Positions 6,755 through 8,169 of a DNA stretch of 8,169 bases are shown one piece after another (the first letter of the stretch is position 1; each line of letters starts with the position of its first letter). The DNA is from Thioploca sp. Lineage in GTDB: Bacteria > Pseudomonadota > Gammaproteobacteria > Beggiatoales > Beggiatoaceae. The stretch is from contig DRQV01000172.1 of assembly GCA_011371325.1 (NCBI GenBank), positions 1 to 8,169 on the forward strand. Direction: 5' to 3'. The notes under the pieces were generated by a model, which was given only the letters and a program-made list of their open reading frames with translations, was not told where the DNA came from and did no database searches. The position numbers and the translations under genes were made by a program.

Positions 6755-8169
6755 TTAAGATATTAATAATGCTGTTTTAGCAGTAAAATGCAATGTATCA
6801 GCCAACAATTTTCCTAATATTTCTTTACGATTAGATTCTGTTAAAGTTAATGGATCACCAGTTTTTTGGTTGGTAATATTCAGGGTAAGTTTATCTTCTA
6901 GTACCCAATTTTCTAATAGATTCAATAAATCAGCTTGACTATGTTTACCATCCAAATAAGGCAATAGATGTAGACAAACAGTATTTTTTATTATTAACCA
7001 TTCATTTCTTAAGTTAGTTATTTTAGCAGTATGTTTAGCTTGCCAACTAGCTAATGGGCTTGCTTGTGGAAATTCACTGATTTTAGTAGTAATTGCGGTT
7101 GGTTGAATTTGCAATTCGATAACATCTTTGGAATATCCCAGCAACAAAGTGTTGGCAATAGTTTCTTGATCAGTTGTAGAATTAGATTTTGTAACTTTTC
7201 TGGCTTGTTCAAGTAATTCGCTAAATGCTACTGCTCTAGGCCATTCATTGCCTAAATACCGTAAAGCGGCTTGTACGATTAATTTAGGAGTGGATATAGT
7301 TCCTCTACTATTTTCAAATTTTTCATAAGAATCAGTTACTGGTTGTATAGAAGATGTAATATATAAATTAGTTAACATATCTGCGGACAAATTGCGATTT
7401 AATTGAATATCTTTATGGCACAATATAGTATGACGAAATTTGCGATTACTCAATATGTCCATCATTTGTTCTTGCATAACTAGATCACCATTAAACATTT
7501 GTAAGGCTTGTTTTTGTGGAGCAGAAAAATTATCTGGCAACATAGTGTGTAAAAAAGCATCCCCAAGATATTTTAAATTATGAGTTTTGGCTTGTTGTAT
7601 AAACTGATGAAAATATAAAGCCTCATTTTTTTCTTCTACTAATTCTTTACATACAAATGTTTCTGGTAATTGAACCAAGTTATTAACTTCTTCTCCAATA
7701 AAACTTTCATAATGATCCTCAGTTTCCTTAGTCGAATCTAATAAAAATTTTAATAATACTTTATGTTGATTAATTTTTACTGCCGGATCATTAATTGGAG
7801 CTGACAAATATCGCATCATATCACTGATAGTATTATTGACATTCCAACCAGGCTTAGTATTAAAACTAATGTAGGCAATTCCATTTGAAGTTAAATTATG
7901 TTCACAAATACTAAGGATTTTAGCTTGTACTTCTGGTGAGACCCATGAAAAAATTCCATGAGCAATGATATAATCAAATTGGCCAAAATCAGCATTAATA
8001 TCTAATATATTTAGATGTTTTAAATCGATATTTGCTAATTTTAATGCTTCAATAGTTGCTTGTCCTGTTTTAATATCCGCTTTAGATGAATCTACGCCTA
8101 CAATATTCGCTTTTGGTAACGCATATGCAGTAGGAATAATATTACTACCATCACAACAGCCTAATTCTA
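6755..8169 (-). CDS. SAM-dependent methyltransferase with methyltransferase regulatory domain (5' end beyond window)
   Basis: The frame stays open from the right edge to the TAA at 6755-6757, giving 470 visible residues; ATG codons near 7819 are internal, not the start. The visible part opens within SAM-binding motif I (ELGCCDGSN, visible residues 1-9). It continues with the acidic strand end IVGVDSS (22-28), FDYIIAHGIFSWV (64-76) and YISFNTKPGW (99-108), all hallmarks of the class I family that carries a methyltransferase regulatory domain (Pfam PF10119). That domain fits visible residues about 170-210 (ELVEEKNEALYFHQF, then KYLGDAF). The remaining C-terminal part, including LLPYLDGKHSQADLLNLL, resembles the winged-helix region of rickettsial outer-membrane protein-lysine methyltransferases PKMT1/PKMT2. 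Protein lysine methylation is therefore a plausible activity, but the substrate cannot be read from sequence and many relatives are uncharacterised. It precedes the hybrid sensor gene by 45 bases on the same strand. Confidence 0.88.
   Translation of the reverse strand, partial: ELGCCDGSNIIPTAYALPKANIVGVDSSKADIKTGQATIEALKLANIDLKHLNILDINADFGQFDYIIAHGIFSWVSPEVQAKILSICEHNLTSNGIAYISFNTKPGWNVNNTISDMMRYLSAPINDPAVKINQHKVLLKFLLDSTKETEDHYESFIGEEVNNLVQLPETFVCKELVEEKNEALYFHQFIQQAKTHNLKYLGDAFLHTMLPDNFSAPQKQALQMFNGDLVMQEQMMDILSNRKFRHTILCHKDIQLNRNLSADMLTNLYITSSIQPVTDSYEKFENSRGTISTPKLIVQAALRYLGNEWPRAVAFSELLEQARKVTKSNSTTDQETIANTLLLGYSKDVIELQIQPTAITTKISEFPQASPLASWQAKHTAKITNLRNEWLIIKNTVCLHLLPYLDGKHSQADLLNLLENWVLEDKLTLNITNQKTGDPLTLTESNRKEILGKLLADTLHFTAKTALLIS

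Noticed and set aside
7500..7819. Methyltransferase gene starting at the ATG at 7819
   Set aside because: The same frame continues upstream to the window edge and encodes the SAM-binding motifs of the same family, so 7819 is an internal methionine.

Overview
The window is a compact, AT-rich stretch of bacterial chromosome in which every supportable gene lies on the minus strand. The organism looks like a gammaproteobacterium. HisS is 424 residues long, closely resembles the enteric enzyme, and is followed directly by a YfgM-type membrane protein, an arrangement typical of that class. The strong AT bias (TTA leucine, AAA lysine and AAT asparagine codons dominate) together with a very large propeller-type hybrid sensor suggests an environmental lineage such as the Beggiatoa/Thiotrichales group. 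That placement is a guess from general knowledge, not something the sequence proves.

In the direction of transcription (right to left) the layout is as follows. (1) At 8169-6755 lies a 5'-truncated SAM-dependent methyltransferase carrying a methyltransferase regulatory domain, of the family that includes the rickettsial protein-lysine methyltransferases. (2) After a 45-base gap, 6709-2180 encodes a 1509-residue sensor. It has a signal peptide, fourteen propeller repeats, a Y_Y_Y domain, one membrane helix, a histidine kinase, a receiver and a C-terminal SpoIIE/PP2C phosphatase. (3) A 171-base AT-rich gap follows. (4) A tight housekeeping cluster follows: tadA (2008-1559), hisS (1566-292, overlapping tadA by 8 bases) and a yfgM-like gene (281 to the window edge, GTG start).

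The housekeeping cluster joins tRNA wobble editing, histidyl-tRNA charging and an inner-membrane chaperone-like protein, and its junctions suggest translational coupling. The large sensor is the notable gene. It has the periplasmic sensing half of the Bacteroides-type hybrid two-component systems, but the usual AraC-type DNA-binding output is replaced by a protein serine/threonine phosphatase with all expected acidic residues intact. It therefore looks like a one-protein route from an extracytoplasmic signal through a phosphorelay to dephosphorylation of a partner protein. No partner (STAS-domain protein, SiaC-like protein or anti-sigma kinase) is visible in this window. No RNA gene, mobile element, CRISPR array or clear intrinsic terminator was seen.
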